Shown here: positions 62,161-64,000 of the stretch, piece by piece
Layout: each line of letters opens with the position of its first letter
How positions within the stretch are numbered: position 1 is the stretch's first letter
Assembly: GCA_023424395.1 (NCBI GenBank)
Contig: JAFADY010000019.1
Coordinates: 1 to 64,000 of the forward strand
DNA from: Bacteroidota bacterium
Lineage (GTDB): Bacteria; Bacteroidota; Bacteroidia; Bacteroidales; Dysgonomonadaceae
Reading direction: 5' to 3'
DNA length: 64,000 nucleotides
Notes under the pieces: model-generated
The model's input: the letters and a program-made list of their open reading frames with translations, nothing else
Database searches by the model: none
Told to the model about the DNA's origin: nothing
Position numbers and translations under genes: made by a program

Positions 62161-62934
62161 ATGAAAAAAATTATCACTTTTATTTTGTTTCCGGTTCTAT
62201 ATTCAAGCTTCCTATTTTCTCAACAGATAGAAAAGCAAGAGCCCTATTCTTTTTTACTTACTGGAGCATCTTTCGCATCGCCCAACAACGGTTGGTTCGA
62301 AATCGGTTGTGAATTATTGGGAGTAAAACCGATAAACCGGGCAATAGGCGGCGAAGCGATAGCCGATACAGCGAACAGATTAATAAAAGGTACGCTTTTC
62401 AGCGAAGAAGAGTTGGACGATTTTGACGCATTGGTGATTATGCAGGTGCACGACAGAGATGTTTACGACTCTACCCAATTAAAAACCAAATACACAGATT
62501 ACCAAACTCCTTTCGACCGAAGCAATTACGCTGCCGCGTTCGATTATGTAATAAAACGATACCTGACGGACTGTTATAATCAGAAATTCAATGAAAAATC
62601 GAAATATTATAACACAAAATACGGCAAACCTGCCGTTGTTGTACTTTGCACCGATTGGCACGATGGACGCGTTACGTACAATACTTCCGTGCGAAAGTTA
62701 GCGGAGAAATGGGGCTTTCCGGTAGTTGAGTTCGATAAATTTATCGGATTTTCCAAAAACGCCGTCCATCCGGTTACAGGCGAACAAGTGAGCCGATTAT
62801 TTACGGGAGACAAACAGGAAATTGCCGGAGAAACTTTCGGTTGGCACCCCGAAAACGGACAGGATAAATATCTCCAACGCCGCATGGGTGCTATTTTTGC
62901 AGATACGATACGGAAGATTTTCCCGGTGAAATAA
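62161..62934 (+). CDS. DUF5040-like secreted protein, SGNH-hydrolase-like
   Basis: 257 residues from the ATG at 62161 (MKKIITFILFPVLYSSFLFSQ, a signal peptide); the longer frame begins inside the HTCS gene. SFLLTGASFASPNNGWFEIG near the N-terminus looks like block I of SGNH hydrolases with serine in GAS, and FGWHPENG near the end may hold the catalytic histidine. I recall such proteins as DUF5040; function is not known. It shares the HTCS transcript. Convergent with the amidase gene with a single base between the stop codons. Confidence 0.7.
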   Translation: MKKIITFILFPVLYSSFLFSQQIEKQEPYSFLLTGASFASPNNGWFEIGCELLGVKPINRAIGGEAIADTANRLIKGTLFSEEELDDFDALVIMQVHDRDVYDSTQLKTKYTDYQTPFDRSNYAAAFDYVIKRYLTDCYNQKFNEKSKYYNTKYGKPAVVVLCTDWHDGRVTYNTSVRKLAEKWGFPVVEFDKFIGFSKNAVHPVTGEQVSRLFTGDKQEIAGETFGWHPENGQDKYLQRRMGAIFADTIRKIFPVK

Positions 62935-62935
62935 A

Positions 62936-63808
62936 TCAATCCCTATATCGTTTGGTTATTTCATCGTAAGCGTCAATGCGCCGGTCACGCAGGAAAGGCC
63001 ACCAACGACGGACATTTTCCGTACGGACTTTATCGATCTCCACAATTTGTGACGTTTCATCGCTGTTTGCCCGATAAAGGAATTCGCCTTGCGGGCCGCA
63101 AACAAAACTGTTTCCCCAAAAGGTGATGCCGTTGGTTTGCCCCGACGGATCGGGTTCGTGGCCGGTGCGGTTCACGGAAATTACTGGAACGCCGTTTGCC
63201 ACTGCGTGTCCGCGTTGAATGGTTATCCACGCATCGCGTTGACGGTTTTTCTCTTCTTCCGTATCAGATGATTCATAACCTATGGCCGTAGGGTATATCA
63301 ATACTTCTGCTCCCGCTAAAGCCATTAAGCGGGCGGCTTCGGGATACCACTGATCCCAGCACACCAACACGCCGAGTTTTCCTACCGAAGCTTCGATGGG
63401 ATGAAAACCCAAATCGCCGGGCGTGAAATAGAATTTTTCGTAATATGCAGGATCGTCAGGGATGTGCATTTTTCGGTATTTTCCGGCTATGGACCCGTCT
63501 TTTTCCAACACTACGGCAGTGTTGTGATACAATCCTGCGGCGCGTTTCTCGAAAAGCGACAATACAATTACCACACCCAATTCTTTGGCCAATTTCCCAA
63601 AAGAATCAGTGGAAGGGCCGGGTATGGTTTCGGCTTGATCGAAAATTCCGACCTCTTCGGTCTGACAGAAATAAAGCCCGTTGTGCAGTTCCTGCATAAC
63701 GATCAGTTCTGCGCCTTCCGTCGCCAACCGGCGGATTTTTTCTTGCAGCCGATTCATGTTGTCTTCTCTATTGGCTGTGTTGGCTTGTTGTATGATACCT
63801 ACTTTCAT
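62936..63808 (-). CDS. aguB: N-carbamoylputrescine amidase
   Basis: 290 residues from the ATG at 63808 (MKVGIIQQANT); the longer frame reads through simple repeats and the end of the upstream gene. Nitrilase-superfamily triad: E40 in MQELHNGLYF, K113 in GKYRKMHIPDD and C150 in LVCWDQWYPEAARL. PAYYEKFYFTPGD is characteristic of this subfamily. It converts N-carbamoylputrescine to putrescine, CO2 and ammonia. The preceding gene makes the substrate. Confidence 0.94.
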   Translation of the reverse strand: MKVGIIQQANTANREDNMNRLQEKIRRLATEGAELIVMQELHNGLYFCQTEEVGIFDQAETIPGPSTDSFGKLAKELGVVIVLSLFEKRAAGLYHNTAVVLEKDGSIAGKYRKMHIPDDPAYYEKFYFTPGDLGFHPIEASVGKLGVLVCWDQWYPEAARLMALAGAEVLIYPTAIGYESSDTEEEKNRQRDAWITIQRGHAVANGVPVISVNRTGHEPDPSGQTNGITFWGNSFVCGPQGEFLYRANSDETSQIVEIDKVRTENVRRWWPFLRDRRIDAYDEITKRYRD

Positions 63809-63835
63809 AATTTTTATTCTTTTGTTTCTTTTTAA

Positions 63836-63888
63836 AGAAATCCCAAATCCCAAATCGTAAATCCCAATTCCCCAATTATAAAAATCCC
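63836..63888. repeat. CCCAAAT-type simple repeats between aguA and aguB
   Basis: Five or so units related to AAATCCCAAATCCC follow one another in the gap and across the last codons of the upstream gene. Confidence 0.55.
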
Positions 63889-64000
63889 TTCGGGAATTGC
63901 ATGGTAACGCAATGCAGCGAACCATGTTGTTTTATCAGCGGACGGCAATCTACTCCAATGATCTCTCTGTCGGGGAACGCTTTCGCTATTTGTCTTTTGG
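63876..64000 (-). CDS. aguA: Agmatine deiminase, C-terminal part only
   Basis: The minus-strand frame from the window edge reads AKAFPDREIIGVDCRPLI and then GSLHCVTMQFPKG before the stop at 63876. CRPLI and the HCVT segment, with the catalytic cysteine, are the known end of agmatine deiminases. The enzyme makes N-carbamoylputrescine from agmatine. The 5' part lies outside the window. Confidence 0.88.
   Translation of the reverse strand, partial: KRQIAKAFPDREIIGVDCRPLIKQHGSLHCVTMQFPKGFL

Noticed and set aside
63809..63925. N-terminal extension of the amidase frame
   Set aside because: It translates simple repeats and overlaps the end of the agmatine deiminase gene in another frame; MKVGIIQQAN is the usual start.

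Overview
The window looks like a chromosomal segment of a member of the Bacteroidota, most likely Bacteroidales. The evidence is: promoters of the TAnnTTTG type, hybrid two-component regulators (HTCS) with Y_Y_Y and AraC domains, large TonB-dependent receptors with carboxypeptidase-regulatory-like N-termini, Por secretion (type IX) C-terminal tails, a DUF4252/ECF-sigma trio, and an str operon joined directly to the S10-spc-alpha ribosomal cluster without tuf. I cannot name the genus from sequence alone.

Layout. 1-179: the start of a small Tyr/Asp-rich lipoprotein, cut by the window edge. 356-6000: complete Rnf electron-transport operon on the minus strand (rseC-like, rnfB, C, D, G, E, A). 6184-9647: a secreted DPP-IV-type peptidase and an unrecognised six-helix membrane protein with a Nudix-like tail. 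9825-11409: DUF4252 protein, putative anti-sigma factor and ECF sigma factor on the minus strand. 11577-12735: a scar in which the first 59 codons of an HTCS-like gene are joined out of frame to the 3' part of a type IX-secreted protein. 13131-31832: 31-gene translation cluster from rpsL to rplQ, including fusA, secY, map, infA and rpoA. 31833-32490: non-coding stretch with a terminator, two imperfect dyads and a gene remnant between them.

32491-62934 is a large glycan/phosphoester acquisition region. Reading in the direction of minus-strand transcription it holds: GH2 enzyme; TonB receptor 2, two beta-helix lipoproteins and a purple-acid-phosphatase-like enzyme; TonB receptor 1, a type IX-sorted beta-helix protein, a GH88 unsaturated uronyl hydrolase, a frameshifted heparinase II/III-like lyase, a degenerate HTCS, a second copy of the phosphatase and a GH36-type alpha-galactosidase. 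A canonical HTCS (58092-62141) runs divergently from the GH2 gene and is followed by a DUF5040-like gene. No SusD gene is present beside either receptor.

62936-64000: N-carbamoylputrescine amidase and the 3' end of agmatine deiminase, i.e. agmatine to putrescine.

Most notable points: the HTCS at 35804-39784 has lost its phospho-acceptor histidine and key receiver residues; the two phosphatase genes form about 1.2-kb direct repeats around a 12-kb segment; an identical 17-bp palindrome lies upstream of TonB receptor 2 and of the GH2/HTCS divergent pair; and two SusD-less receptor modules each go with beta-helix secreted proteins and a phosphatase.
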